In this document: one piece after another, positions 17,440 to 26,865 of the stretch
Layout of the letters: every line of letters begins with the position of its first letter
Numbering within the stretch: the first letter of the stretch is position 1
From: Candidatus Iainarchaeum sp.
GTDB taxonomy: Archaea; Iainarchaeota; Iainarchaeia; Iainarchaeales; JAFCCW01
Reading direction: 5' to 3'
Assembly (NCBI GenBank): GCA_017609985.1
Contig: JAFCCW010000001.1
Coordinates: 80,397-116,188, forward strand
Length of the DNA stretch: 35,792 nt
The notes under the pieces: model-generated
Seen by the model: only the letters and a program-made list of their open reading frames with translations
Databases searched by the model: none
What the model was told of the DNA's origin: nothing
Position numbers and translations under genes: made by a program

Positions 17440-19305
17440 ATGAAGAAAAAAAAAACAAACCTGAAAGAACTCATTAACGAAGTAAAGAGCAAAAATTCAG
17501 ATGCAAACATCGCCCTTATCAAAAAAGCATTTGAAAAAGCCACTGCCAAAAACACTAGCAAAATAAGAAATATGGAAGAACTCAAAACACATCTTTTGAA
17601 CAGCGCAATCACTATAGCAAAATTAAACCTGGGGGAAGAAGCAGTAAACGCAACACTGTTGCATGAAACAGGAAACACGCAAGAAGAAATTGAAAAAATC
17701 AAACACGATTTTGGAAAAGCCACAGCACAACTTGTTGAAGAGATAACAAAGATAACAGAAATTGAAGAAAACAACAGGGGAAAAATTTCAAATGAAGTTC
17801 TGAGCAGGGTAATACTTTCAACAGGCAAAGACATCAGATCAGTATTTATAAAACTTGCAACAACTCAGCAAAATATTGAAGATATTGACCTCTGGAAAGA
17901 AAAAGGAGAAAAAATGGCAGAAATCACTGCCCAGGCGTATGTTCCGATTTGTCACAAACTTGGATTAAAAGAAATGGAGTGGAACATGCGAGACCTTGCA
18001 TTCAAAAAGCTTGAGCCGGAAGAATACGCAAAAATAAAAAAAAACATAGGTCAAAAAAGAGAAAAAAGAGAAAGAGAAGTTAATGAACTTGTTGAAGAAC
18101 TAACAAACGAACTTCAAAAACAAAAAATGAAAGTATATGTGTATGGGCGACCAAAAAGTTTTTACAGCATCTACAAAAAACTAAAAACCGGAAAACAAAT
18201 TGAAGAAATTCATGATTTGCTAGCAGCAAGAATAATTTGCGACTCAATCAAAGAATGTTACGAAGCACTCTCCGTAGTGCATTCCTTATTCAAGCCTGTT
18301 TCAAAAGACTTCAAGGATTATATTGCAAGCCCAAAGAAAAACAATTACAAAAGCATTCACACCGCAATGGAATGGAGAAAAAAAATTGTAGAAATACAAA
18401 TAAGAACCTGGGAAATGCACGCAGAAGCAGAACTAGGAATCGCAGCGCACTGGAAATACAAGGAATTTCAAAAAGACCAGTATTTTGATCAAAAACTTGG
18501 CTGGGCAAGACAGTTAGCAGACTGGCAACAAAAAGAAAAAAATGCAATTGATGTAATGAAAAGTTTAAAGTTAGATATTGGAGAAAACAAGATATTTGTT
18601 CTGACCCCACAAAAAAAAGTTGTTGTTCTTCCGGAAGGTTCAACCCCAATAGACTTTGCATTCGCAATCCATTCAGAAATAGGTTACAAATGCAAATTAG
18701 CAAAAGTTAACGGAAAAATAGTGCCATTAAACCAGATTCTGGAAAATGCAGACACAATAGAAATAATTACATCCCCCAAAGACCAGGCAAAAAGCCAATG
18801 GATAAGTTTTGTGAGGCTAGACAAAGCAATAACAAAACTCAAACAAAAACTTGGCATAAAAGAAAAACAAGAAAAGAAAAAACACAAAATCGTTGGGAAA
18901 AAAAGCAGAAAAAACATTAGAATTGCAAACTGCTGCAAACCAATTCCCGGAGACCCAATACAAGGATACAAAACAACAAAAAGAAAAATAAGCGTGCACA
19001 AAAAAGAATGCAAAAACCTGAGCACGATTGAAACAGGAAAATTAGTAGAAATAAGCTGGGAAGGCCTTGGAGGCGAATTCCAAGCAGAGATATATATCCG
19101 CGCAGAAGACAGACCAGAAATTCTCAGAAATCTTTTAGATGAAACAGCAAAAGAAAAAATAAAAATATACTCAACCAGCGCAAAAGCCAAAGCAAACGCG
19201 ATTGAATGCATATTCAAGATAGGGATAAAAAACGCAAACCAGCTTGAAAAACTAATTAACAGACTTGAAAAGGTACCTGGCACCCACAGCGTGAAAAGAA
19301 GATAA
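17440..19305 (+). CDS. RelA/SpoT homolog (long RSH: degenerate HD, synthetase, TGS, Cys motif, ACT)
   Basis: VYGRPKSFYSIYKKLKTG, IHDLLAARIICDS, DYIASPKKNNYKSIHTAM, VEIQIRTWEMHAEAELGIAAHWKYK; TGS LPEGSTPIDFAFAIHSEIGYKC; NCCKPIPGDPIQGY; C-terminal ACT-like segment. Confidence 0.94.
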   Translation: MKKKKTNLKELINEVKSKNSDANIALIKKAFEKATAKNTSKIRNMEELKTHLLNSAITIAKLNLGEEAVNATLLHETGNTQEEIEKIKHDFGKATAQLVEEITKITEIEENNRGKISNEVLSRVILSTGKDIRSVFIKLATTQQNIEDIDLWKEKGEKMAEITAQAYVPICHKLGLKEMEWNMRDLAFKKLEPEEYAKIKKNIGQKREKREREVNELVEELTNELQKQKMKVYVYGRPKSFYSIYKKLKTGKQIEEIHDLLAARIICDSIKECYEALSVVHSLFKPVSKDFKDYIASPKKNNYKSIHTAMEWRKKIVEIQIRTWEMHAEAELGIAAHWKYKEFQKDQYFDQKLGWARQLADWQQKEKNAIDVMKSLKLDIGENKIFVLTPQKKVVVLPEGSTPIDFAFAIHSEIGYKCKLAKVNGKIVPLNQILENADTIEIITSPKDQAKSQWISFVRLDKAITKLKQKLGIKEKQEKKKHKIVGKKSRKNIRIANCCKPIPGDPIQGYKTTKRKISVHKKECKNLSTIETGKLVEISWEGLGGEFQAEIYIRAEDRPEILRNLLDETAKEKIKIYSTSAKAKANAIECIFKIGIKNANQLEKLINRLEKVPGTHSVKRR

Positions 19306-19351
19306 AAGAAAATTATATTAATAAGAAAAACAGTAATAAAGATGTGATAAA

Positions 19352-20092
19352 ATGAATAGGGTAAAAACAGGAATAAAAGGATTAGACACATTGGTCGAAG
19401 GCGGGTTTCCAAAAGGCAGAAGTGTGCTTGTAAGCGGAGGTTGCGGAACAGGAAAAACAATTCTGTCAATGCAATATATTTACAGCGGAGCCAAAGACTT
19501 TGGAGAACCAGGAGTGTATGTGACACTTGATGAAAGACCAGATTTGTTAAGAGAAGATTGTTTAAGATTTGGATGGGATTTAGCCAAGCTTGAAGACAAA
19601 AACCTGATGCAGATAATAGACGGAAGCATTGCAAAACTTGGAATTCCATCAGAAGAAGAATTCTCACTCCCAGTAACCGGATTTGATATAGATAAGCTAT
19701 TGTTGGAAACAATGAGAATAATAAAAAGAATTGGGGCAAAGCGTGTTGTGATAGACTCTATTCCCGCACTCGGATTCAATTTCAAAGACGAAAACGAAGT
19801 GAGAAAAGCAATACTCAAACTTAGCTATATGTTAATGAGAAGCGGAGTAACATCCATAATGACAAGTGAAGTAGCAGAAGGAGACCAAAGATATGGCAAG
19901 TATGGAGTAGAAGAATATGTGGTTGACGGAGTAATTGTGTTACACTACATGGGGGTTGGAACCCAAAGCAATAGAACGCTTCATGTCAGGAAAATGAGAG
20001 CAACAAACCACAGCGAAGACCTTCACCCACTCAAGATAGGAAAAAAAGGAATAGAAATAAGCAAAATAGAAGACGAATACAACGATGTTTAA
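19352..20092 (+). CDS. KaiC-domain RecA-superfamily ATPase
   Basis: TGIKGLDTLVEGGFPKGRSVLVSGGCGTGKTILSMQYIY; VVIDSIPALG; EYVVDGVIVL. Confidence 0.88.
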   Translation: MNRVKTGIKGLDTLVEGGFPKGRSVLVSGGCGTGKTILSMQYIYSGAKDFGEPGVYVTLDERPDLLREDCLRFGWDLAKLEDKNLMQIIDGSIAKLGIPSEEEFSLPVTGFDIDKLLLETMRIIKRIGAKRVVIDSIPALGFNFKDENEVRKAILKLSYMLMRSGVTSIMTSEVAEGDQRYGKYGVEEYVVDGVIVLHYMGVGTQSNRTLHVRKMRATNHSEDLHPLKIGKKGIEISKIEDEYNDV

Positions 20093-21708
20093 ATTCCTGC
20101 TTCCTTGATTCTTTCAATACATTTTTCTTTCCCCAGCGCAAAAACAAGCGTGCCAATCTTTGGACCGCGTTCTTTACCCACTAAAATAAGATAAAGCGCC
20201 TTAAAAAGATTTCCTGGGGAAACACCAGCAGACTTAGCAGTTTCAAAAACAGCAGTCTGAATCAAATCAGGAGAATCAAGAGGTTCAATTTTCTTAGAAA
20301 GCTCTGTAAAAAGAGAAATAATTTCAGAATCAACTCCAAGCAATAGCTTTTTGTCAAACTCTTCCAAAAAACCAAGTTTGAATTCAGGAGGAGCATATTT
20401 TTCAACCCAAGTTTTAGCAAAACCAAGCGTTTCCAAAAACAATTCTTTTTCATAACCAGAAAGTTTTTTTGAAATATACTTACTTTCAATAAGAATTTTC
20501 TCCAAACTCTCAAAATCGTTCACAAAATCAACAAGTTGAGCAAGCTGAATCGCAAAACTGTAAGAAAGTTTTACTGGCATTTTTTTGGGAAGTTTTGAGA
20601 TAGCAGAAAATTCAAAATCAAGTTTAATTTTTTCAGAAAGCTTGTCAGTTTGCGCAGATTCCAAACCATAAAAAATCCGTTCCGCTCGCTCAAACCTACC
20701 CATGAGCAATACAAAAGAGTTGCCAGAAAGATCAAAATCAATAACTTTATTCGGACGATAATTAAAATTCAAAAACCGAAATGCTTCAGGAGGCGCAACT
20801 TCAACCCAGTCAGACAAAGTAGTAACGTTTCCAACAGAGCCAGCCATTTTCCTGCCCCCAATCTGAATAAATTCAGTTGGAAGCTGATATGGAGGCGGAG
20901 TTCCAAAAACTTCCCGAATCATTGCGTGCCCAACATCAACACTGCTTCCTTTTGAAAAATGATCCTTTCCCCCGGATTCAAAATCAACCTTGTGCAAAAG
21001 CCAGTGCGCAACCCAATGAACACGCCAATGAAGTTTTCCATTTCCATCAAACGGAGATTTTTTTCCATTGTGCCCGCAAGCACTGCAAGAGTACTCAACT
21101 TCTTTTCCGTCCCAAGAAAGAGCATCAGTAAAATAAATCTTCCCGCAAGAATCACAAAAAACCTGAACTGGGAGGAAAGAAGATTTTTTGTCAGCCCCAG
21201 CCACTCTATTCCAAACTTCAACGATTTTTTCAGACTTGTCAAGAGATTCAGAGATAAGAGAATTAAACTTTCCAGATTTATAAGTTTGAAAAGCAGAAAC
21301 AATATTCAGATCAACACCAAATTTTTCAATTACAGAAACAACATCTGAAACAAAAGCATCAGCCCAGGAATTAAATCCCTTAATTGGAGATGGCGCCAAC
21401 GCACAAGGAACCCCAAGAAAATTTTTTTCATCAGATTTCTTTATCCCAAGAGGAGGGGGAATTTTTTTAACCGCATCAAAATCATCAATGATAAAATTTT
21501 GAGACACCTTAACCCCCTTATCCTCAAGAGCGCGCTTGACCGAGTAAGGAGTGAAAATTTCAGGCCTTGAGTTTCCAATATGAAAAAAACCAGACGGTGT
21601 CCACATACCTTGACAAACATAATTCTTTTTGTTACGCTTCAACACTTCTGAAGCCGCAGACTCAGCCCAACTGGAAGCATCAGAATTTGATTTATTTTTT
21701 CTGCCCAT
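20089..21708 (-). CDS. lysS: Class I lysyl-tRNA synthetase
   Basis: MWTPSGFFHIGNSRPEIFTPYSVKRALEDKG (HIGN), zinc-binding Cys pairs, RKMAGSVGNV (KMSKS-like). Confidence 0.93.
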   Translation of the reverse strand: MGRKNKSNSDASSWAESAASEVLKRNKKNYVCQGMWTPSGFFHIGNSRPEIFTPYSVKRALEDKGVKVSQNFIIDDFDAVKKIPPPLGIKKSDEKNFLGVPCALAPSPIKGFNSWADAFVSDVVSVIEKFGVDLNIVSAFQTYKSGKFNSLISESLDKSEKIVEVWNRVAGADKKSSFLPVQVFCDSCGKIYFTDALSWDGKEVEYSCSACGHNGKKSPFDGNGKLHWRVHWVAHWLLHKVDFESGGKDHFSKGSSVDVGHAMIREVFGTPPPYQLPTEFIQIGGRKMAGSVGNVTTLSDWVEVAPPEAFRFLNFNYRPNKVIDFDLSGNSFVLLMGRFERAERIFYGLESAQTDKLSEKIKLDFEFSAISKLPKKMPVKLSYSFAIQLAQLVDFVNDFESLEKILIESKYISKKLSGYEKELFLETLGFAKTWVEKYAPPEFKLGFLEEFDKKLLLGVDSEIISLFTELSKKIEPLDSPDLIQTAVFETAKSAGVSPGNLFKALYLILVGKERGPKIGTLVFALGKEKCIERIKEAGI

Positions 21709-21848
21709 ATAAAAAAGTTTCCCGGCAAACAGTTAAAAAACAATTGATAAAAATTTTTTCAACAAAAAAAGGAAAGAAATAAATTTAAATACCAGAACGC
21801 TGTTAATAACAAATCTTTTTTATAAAACTTCAAAGGAGGTAAACAAGA

Positions 21849-22148
21849 ATGCCAGCAAAGAAAAAGAAAACAACAAGAAAAAAAACAGCGACAAAGAAAA
21901 AAACAACAAAAAAGAAAACCACACGAAAAAAAGCAACAGCAAGAAAAACAGTTAAAAGAAAAACCACACGAAAAAAACCAGCAGCAAGAAAAAAAAAGGT
22001 TAAGAGAAAAACAATAAAAAAAAGAAGACCTGCAAAAAAGAAAACCACACGAAAAAAAACAACAAAGAAAAAAAGCATTAGAAGCAGGGTAAAAAAAGCG
22101 GTTCACAAAGTTAAAAAGAGAGTAATAAAAAGGAAGAAGAAAAAATAA
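21849..22148 (+). CDS. Extremely Lys/Arg-rich protein (histone H1-like)
   Basis: 99 aa with about 44 Lys and 14 Arg and no Asp/Glu by hand count; strong AAAGGAGGT upstream of ATG. Confidence 0.75.
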   Translation: MPAKKKKTTRKKTATKKKTTKKKTTRKKATARKTVKRKTTRKKPAARKKKVKRKTIKKRRPAKKKTTRKKTTKKKSIRSRVKKAVHKVKKRVIKRKKKK

Positions 22149-22221
22149 CTTCTTCCAACCATCTCTTTTCTGATTTTTATTTTTTTAAAAAAAATAGGCC
22201 CAGCAATGGACAAATAAAAAA

Positions 22222-22295
22222 TGGGGCGGGCGGGATTTGAACCCGCGACACTACGGTCTTCAGCCGTATGCTCTCCCAGGCTGAGCTACCGCCCC
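22222..22295 (-). tRNA. tRNA-Phe (GAA)
   Basis: GGGGCGG/CCGCCCC acceptor; TACGG-CTGAAGA-CCGTA anticodon arm; GCGGGTTCAAATCCCGC T-arm. Confidence 0.95.
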
Positions 22296-22347
22296 AGAAA
22301 AAGAATACTGTTAAAGCATTCTTTAAAAGATATCCTTGTTTATGCAG

Positions 22348-22421
22348 CGAGCCCGGAGGGATTCGAACCCTCGACGCCCTGGTTAAGAGCCAGGTGCTCT
22401 GCCAGACTGAGCTACGGGCCC
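22348..22421 (-). tRNA. tRNA-Lys (CTT)
   Basis: GGGCCCG/CGGGCTC acceptor; CCTGG-CTCTTAA-CCAGG anticodon arm; GAGGGTTCGAATCCCTC T-arm. Confidence 0.95.
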
Positions 22422-22453
22422 AACAGATTTACAAACTGTTGGCAATAACTAAA

Positions 22454-22527
22454 CGAGCCCAGAGGGATTCGAACCCTCGACACCCTGGTTAAAAGCCAGG
22501 TGCTCTGCCAGACTGAGCTATGGGCCC
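22454..22527 (-). tRNA. tRNA-Lys (TTT)
   Basis: GGGCCCA/TGGGCTC acceptor; CCTGG-CTTTTAA-CCAGG anticodon arm; near-copy of the adjacent tRNA-Lys. Confidence 0.95.
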
Positions 22528-22590
22528 ATAAAACACAAACAAATCGTTTAATACTTTGCACTCAGATAAATTAATAAAAGTTGAGCAAAC

Positions 22591-23880
22591 CTATTTTTTC
22601 TTCCCAACAATCTCTTTTTGCCCACCCATATAGGCCTGAAGTGGTTTTGGAATTAAAATATTACCCTCTTTTGTCTGAAAATTTTCAACAATCGCACGAA
22701 GTGCACGACCAGTCGCCACTTGAGTACTATTCAAAGTGTGAACAAAACTCGTCTCATGTGTTTTTGGATCTCTGACCTTGATATTAGAACGAACTGCCTG
22801 ATAAGAGGTACAGTTACTGCAAGACACTGCTTCCCTATATTTTTTCTCACGAGGCATCCAAATTTCCAAATCATATTTTTTAGCAGCAACTGTGCCCATG
22901 TCACCAGTGCAAACATTCACAACCTGATAAGGAATTTTAAGTGCCTGAAAAAATTGCTCAGCATTTTCAAGAAGCTCTTCATGAATTTTCCAGCTGTCCT
23001 CTGGTTTGCAAAACACAAACTGCTCAATTTTGTTAAACTGGTGAACTCTAAAAATGCCTTTAGTATCTACTCCGTGAGACCCAATTTCTTTTCTAAAACA
23101 AGCACTAATTCCAGCAAACTTCAACGGCAATTCCTTTTCTTCAACAATTTCATCCAAAAATCTGCTGCCGATAGCGTGCTCGCTTGTAGCAATAAGATAA
23201 AGATCTTCACCCTCAATTTTGTACATTACATTTTCAAAGTCATCAAGATCAGTCACGCCCTCATATGCCTTCCGATTAATCATAAATGGAGGTTCAACAA
23301 GGATAAATCCTTTCTTCACAAGAGAATCAATCCCAAACATCTGAATTGCCATTTCAAGACGGGCAAAATCCCCCAACAGATAATAAAAACCAGCACCAGC
23401 AACTTTAGTGGCACGATCAAAATCAGCTAAGCCAGCATTCTGCAAAAATTCCCCGTGCGGCTGCAATTCAAAGTTATGATTTGGAAGCTTGCCCCATGTT
23501 TTAATAACAACATTTTCAGAATCATCTTTGCCTTCCGGAACCGACTCGTGCAAAACATTAGGAAGACGCATCAAACAAGAATCAATCTCACTGCGTAAAG
23601 CATTGGTTTTTGATTCAAGTTCCTTAATCTTGTTCGGAAAATCAGAAGCAGAAGCAATTTGCTTGCTTGCATCCTTGCCCGCAGCCTTAAGCAATTTAAT
23701 TTCAGAAGTAATCTTATTTCTCTGCTGCCTCAAAGAATCAGCTTCCTTTTTCAACGCACGCCAAGCAACATCCTTTTTGAGAAGGCTATTGAATAAATCC
23801 TTCTTCTCGGGCTGGGCTCTTTTATCAAGGTCAGCCAAATAAACCTCGGGGCGGGCTCTGATATCACAAATATCCAACAT
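22591..23880 (-). CDS. serS: Seryl-tRNA synthetase
   Basis: MLDICDIRARPEVYLADLDKR coiled-coil N-terminus; TSEHAIGSRFLDEIVEEKELPLKFAGISACFRKEIGSHGVDTKGIFRVHQFNKIEQF; TGRALRAIVENFQTKEGNILIPKPLQAYMGG. Confidence 0.97.
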   Translation of the reverse strand: MLDICDIRARPEVYLADLDKRAQPEKKDLFNSLLKKDVAWRALKKEADSLRQQRNKITSEIKLLKAAGKDASKQIASASDFPNKIKELESKTNALRSEIDSCLMRLPNVLHESVPEGKDDSENVVIKTWGKLPNHNFELQPHGEFLQNAGLADFDRATKVAGAGFYYLLGDFARLEMAIQMFGIDSLVKKGFILVEPPFMINRKAYEGVTDLDDFENVMYKIEGEDLYLIATSEHAIGSRFLDEIVEEKELPLKFAGISACFRKEIGSHGVDTKGIFRVHQFNKIEQFVFCKPEDSWKIHEELLENAEQFFQALKIPYQVVNVCTGDMGTVAAKKYDLEIWMPREKKYREAVSCSNCTSYQAVRSNIKVRDPKTHETSFVHTLNSTQVATGRALRAIVENFQTKEGNILIPKPLQAYMGGQKEIVGKKK

Positions 23881-23931
23881 AAAAACACCAAACCATATAA
23901 AAAAACTGATAGAAAACAGTTAAAAGGGTTA

Positions 23932-24477
23932 ATGAACGCAGTAGATTTTATGACAAGAGAAGTTGTTGTGTTAAGATATGGCCACAGAATTGTGAGAGAC
24001 GAACGCGTCACAAGCCATGTCTGTCTTGTGGCAAGAGCCTTTGGAGCAAAAAAAATTATTGTAGCGGGAGACGAAGACAAAAGTACAAAAGAGAGTGTGC
24101 AAGATATTGTGAAAAGATGGGGGGGAAATTTTAAAGTAGAATTCAGTGAAAGCTGGAAAAAGACAATGAAAAGCTATCAAAAGAAAGGATTCAAAGCAGT
24201 TCACGCAACAATGTATGGGCTTGAATTAAACAAAGCAGAAACAAAATTAAAAAAAATAAACAAAATATTGTTAGTGATAGGCTCCCAAAAAGTTGAAAAA
24301 GAAGTATACCAGCTAGCAGACTATAATATTTCAGTAGGATTACAACCCCATTCAGAAATAGCAGCCCTAGCAGTAGTGCTGGACAGACTATTTGAAGGAA
24401 AAGAGTTGGAGAAAAAATTCAAAGGAAAAGTAAGAATAGAACCACAAGCCAAAGGAAAAAAAGTCATAAAAAATTAA
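23932..24477 (+). CDS. tRNA (cytidine(56)-2'-O)-methyltransferase, aTrm56 type
   Basis: VVVLRYGHRIVRDERVTSHVCLVARAFGAKKIIVAGDED; LLVIGSQKVEKEVYQLADYNISVGLQPHSEIAALAVVLDRL. Confidence 0.88.
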   Translation: MNAVDFMTREVVVLRYGHRIVRDERVTSHVCLVARAFGAKKIIVAGDEDKSTKESVQDIVKRWGGNFKVEFSESWKKTMKSYQKKGFKAVHATMYGLELNKAETKLKKINKILLVIGSQKVEKEVYQLADYNISVGLQPHSEIAALAVVLDRLFEGKELEKKFKGKVRIEPQAKGKKVIKN

Positions 24478-24522
24478 AAACAGCAGACGAGTTTAAATTA
24501 GTTTTTGAAGGAATAATAGTTT

Positions 24523-25059
24523 ATGGCTCGAAAGAAATGCATTACTAATTTTGAAATCGCACAAACAATGTTGAAAGACATGGCGGGAGACGTTGCAATA
24601 GACCTTGTAAAAATTTGTGAAAGAAAGCGAAAAGGAGTAACAGACGAAGAAATAGCAAAAAAGATGGATTTAAAAGTTACAGAAGTCAGAACAATCCTAA
24701 ATATGCTTCATTTCAGAGGAATAGCTTGTTACAACAAAGAAAAAAACAAAAAAACAGGGTGGTACAACTACACTTGGGAAATAAAACAGAAACGAATTAC
24801 AGAACTATTAATAGAAAAATACTTAGAAAAAATTGCAAAACTAGAAGAAAAGAAAGGACTGGAAGAAAACTATGTATTCTTCAATTGCAAAAACAAATGT
24901 GAAAACCACCCATTCGAAATAGCCGCAGAATACCAGTTTAAATGCCCGGAATGTGGAGAATCAATGAACCCATTAGATAACAAAAAACGATTGAAAGAAG
25001 TGGAAAAAAGAATAAGTTTGCTTAAACAAGACCTTGAAGAGCTTAGAAATAATTATTAA
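24523..25059 (+). CDS. tfe: Transcription initiation factor E subunit alpha
   Basis: Winged helix (ERKRKGVTDEEIAKKMDLKVTEVRTILNMLHFRGIACYNKEKNKKTGWYNYTWEI) plus Cys zinc ribbon (NCKNKCENHP...KCPECGE). Confidence 0.9.
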   Translation: MARKKCITNFEIAQTMLKDMAGDVAIDLVKICERKRKGVTDEEIAKKMDLKVTEVRTILNMLHFRGIACYNKEKNKKTGWYNYTWEIKQKRITELLIEKYLEKIAKLEEKKGLEENYVFFNCKNKCENHPFEIAAEYQFKCPECGESMNPLDNKKRLKEVEKRISLLKQDLEELRNNY

Positions 25060-25256
25060 AAAACACAAATACTTGGACACATGTTCCAACACATCAAAAA
25101 AGAAAAACAACCCAACAAAAGAACCAAACTGACCCTTGTTTGGAAAACAAAGGCAAAAAAAAGGATTTTATTAAAAACAAGGATTCAAAATAAGCACAAT
25201 AAACAAATGCAAATCATTTAAAACTTTATTGCGTAGAAATATACTGTGTTTTAAGC

Positions 25257-25331
25257 AGCGGGGTGGGGCAGTCTGGAGTGCCCGTCGGGCTCATAACCCG
25301 AAGGTCGAAGGTTCAAATCCTTCCCCCGCTA
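25257..25331 (+). tRNA. Initiator tRNA-Met (CAT)
   Basis: AGCGGGG/CCCCGCT acceptor with A1:U72; TCGGG-CTCATAA-CCCGA anticodon arm with three G:C pairs, typical of archaeal initiator tRNA. Confidence 0.93.
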
Positions 25332-25707
25332 CACTTATTTTCTAATAAATAAACAAATACTAAGCAATTACTAGAAAAAGAGAAAACTCTCTTTTGTCGG
25401 CACAAGACACTATTAACTAAATCAACACTCAAAAAAACAACACCAACAAAATCCAAAAAAGCAAAGTAATTACCAAAAAAATAAAACACTCACCAACCAC
25501 TCAAAAAAACAAGTCTTGCTAACAAAAGCATCACAACAAGCGATAACTGGAAAAAAAACCACTCACTACACACAACTAATTTTGGGTTTGCATCACCCAA
25601 ACAAAATAAGAGCAGAAAACCAAAAAAAACAAGCCTCACTTCAACCCCAAATTGCGCAAAAACTCTAAAAAATAAAGGTTTTTGGAGGAAAACAGTGATA
25701 AAAACAA

Positions 25708-25787
25708 GTAATTACTATTAATTACACATAATTATCCTTCTTACAAACAATTACTCTTCCTGACCGTAATAATTTTAAGTCATTACG
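25708..25787. promoter_or_regulatory. Cluster of GTAAT/ATTAC half-sites upstream of ORF 25808
   Basis: GTAATTAC palindrome (25708-25715), ATTAC at 25721-25725 and 25750-25754, inverted CGTAAT (25765-25770) / ATTACG (25782-25787) around a TATA-like AATTTTAA. Confidence 0.5.
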
Positions 25788-25807
25788 TTCATTATAATAG
25801 TGATAAA

Positions 25808-26248
25808 ATGGGTTTAATTGAATTTTTAAAGAAAATAAAGCTTGTTTTTGGGAATGAAACCAGAATCACCCCCCAAGAAACAATTTATCAAGAACAAACA
25901 AAAACAAGCCCCGAACCAGAGGACATCCATTCCATCTGGGATTATCTTAAATTTCAGGAAAATACTCAAGCATTTCACTTAGTGAATATAGTGGGTTTTG
26001 ATGAGTGGGTAGATATGGAAGAAATTAGAAGAAGAATACTTGAACTATTCAACATAGAATACAAAAATGAAAGAAGTCTGTATCCTTATCTAAAAACATT
26101 AACAGATATTGGTTTTTTTGAAACAAACAATGTTGGGGGCAGAAGAAAATGGAGAAAAAAAGACCTCATCTTCAGAACAAAAAATAAAATCACAGAATCC
26201 GAAGAAAATAAAAAAATAACAAAAAAACTAACCCAAAAAACAGAATAA
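25808..26248 (+). CDS. Hypothetical protein with winged-helix-like region
   Basis: DMEEIRRRILELFNIEYKNERSLYPYLKTLTDIGFFETNNVGGRRKWRKKDLIF resembles wHTH; ATG start. Confidence 0.55.
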   Translation: MGLIEFLKKIKLVFGNETRITPQETIYQEQTKTSPEPEDIHSIWDYLKFQENTQAFHLVNIVGFDEWVDMEEIRRRILELFNIEYKNERSLYPYLKTLTDIGFFETNNVGGRRKWRKKDLIFRTKNKITESEENKKITKKLTQKTE

Positions 26249-26265
26249 AAACTTATTCTAGAGAC

Positions 26266-26865
26266 TTATTTTAAAGACTTATAATTCTCGTAAAACTGCT
26301 TTAATTTTGGAGACTTTTGATATACTTGCTTAAACCATTGATTTGAAGTAATCGCCCCAGCATCAGCAAGAGTAGCAGAAAGATAACCAACATCATAGTT
26401 TGAAGACCCTTTATTATTAATCAAATTAAGTTCATTAAAAAGAGAATTCTTAGAATTATCTTGAGATAAAACAAAGGTTCTATCAATAAGATCTTCACAG
26501 GCCTTGGCTGCAGAAGAATCATCCACATCTTTTTCATTCATAAAATACTTGGCTTTCCAATCCCCCTTCATTTGCCAGTTGTGGGTGGGGTTGTTCCCAG
26601 TATTAAAAAAATTCAAGAGTGATTTAAAAGAACCAGGGGGAATAATAACACAATTTTTTCCTGGTTTTAAATAAGGAACCTCAGACAACAATCCTTTTCT
26701 ATGGTATTTATAGCGCTTGCCTGAAGCCTTGTAAACACTTTGAGTATAACCATAAAGTGCTCTGAAAAGTTTTTGGTAAGTGTAAGAGCTATGATTCATA
26801 GAATCAGGAACCATAAACCAGTATTGAATGAAAAAACCCTTGACCGGCAAACCCACACCCCGCAC
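26266..26865 (-). CDS. Hypothetical protein
   Basis: 199-aa ORF with no overlapping alternative; no recognised family; start uncertain. Confidence 0.5.
   Translation of the reverse strand: MRGVGLPVKGFFIQYWFMVPDSMNHSSYTYQKLFRALYGYTQSVYKASGKRYKYHRKGLLSEVPYLKPGKNCVIIPPGSFKSLLNFFNTGNNPTHNWQMKGDWKAKYFMNEKDVDDSSAAKACEDLIDRTFVLSQDNSKNSLFNELNLINNKGSSNYDVGYLSATLADAGAITSNQWFKQVYQKSPKLKQFYENYKSLK

Noticed and set aside
18684-19739. 351-aa antisense ORF opposite RSH/KaiC genes
   Set aside because: Leu/Phe/Ser-rich antisense translation of A-rich coding sequence; no recognisable domain. The same applies to the other minus-strand ORFs opposite confident genes (e.g. 1126-1527, 10527-10976, 32107-32490).
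22221-22492. Short ORFs over the tRNA cluster (GRAGFEPATLRSS, PGGIRTLDAL...)
   Set aside because: Well-known spurious translations of tRNA genes.
22720-23430. 236-aa plus-strand ORF opposite serS
   Set aside because: SerRS on the minus strand is unambiguous; this ORF is its antisense shadow.
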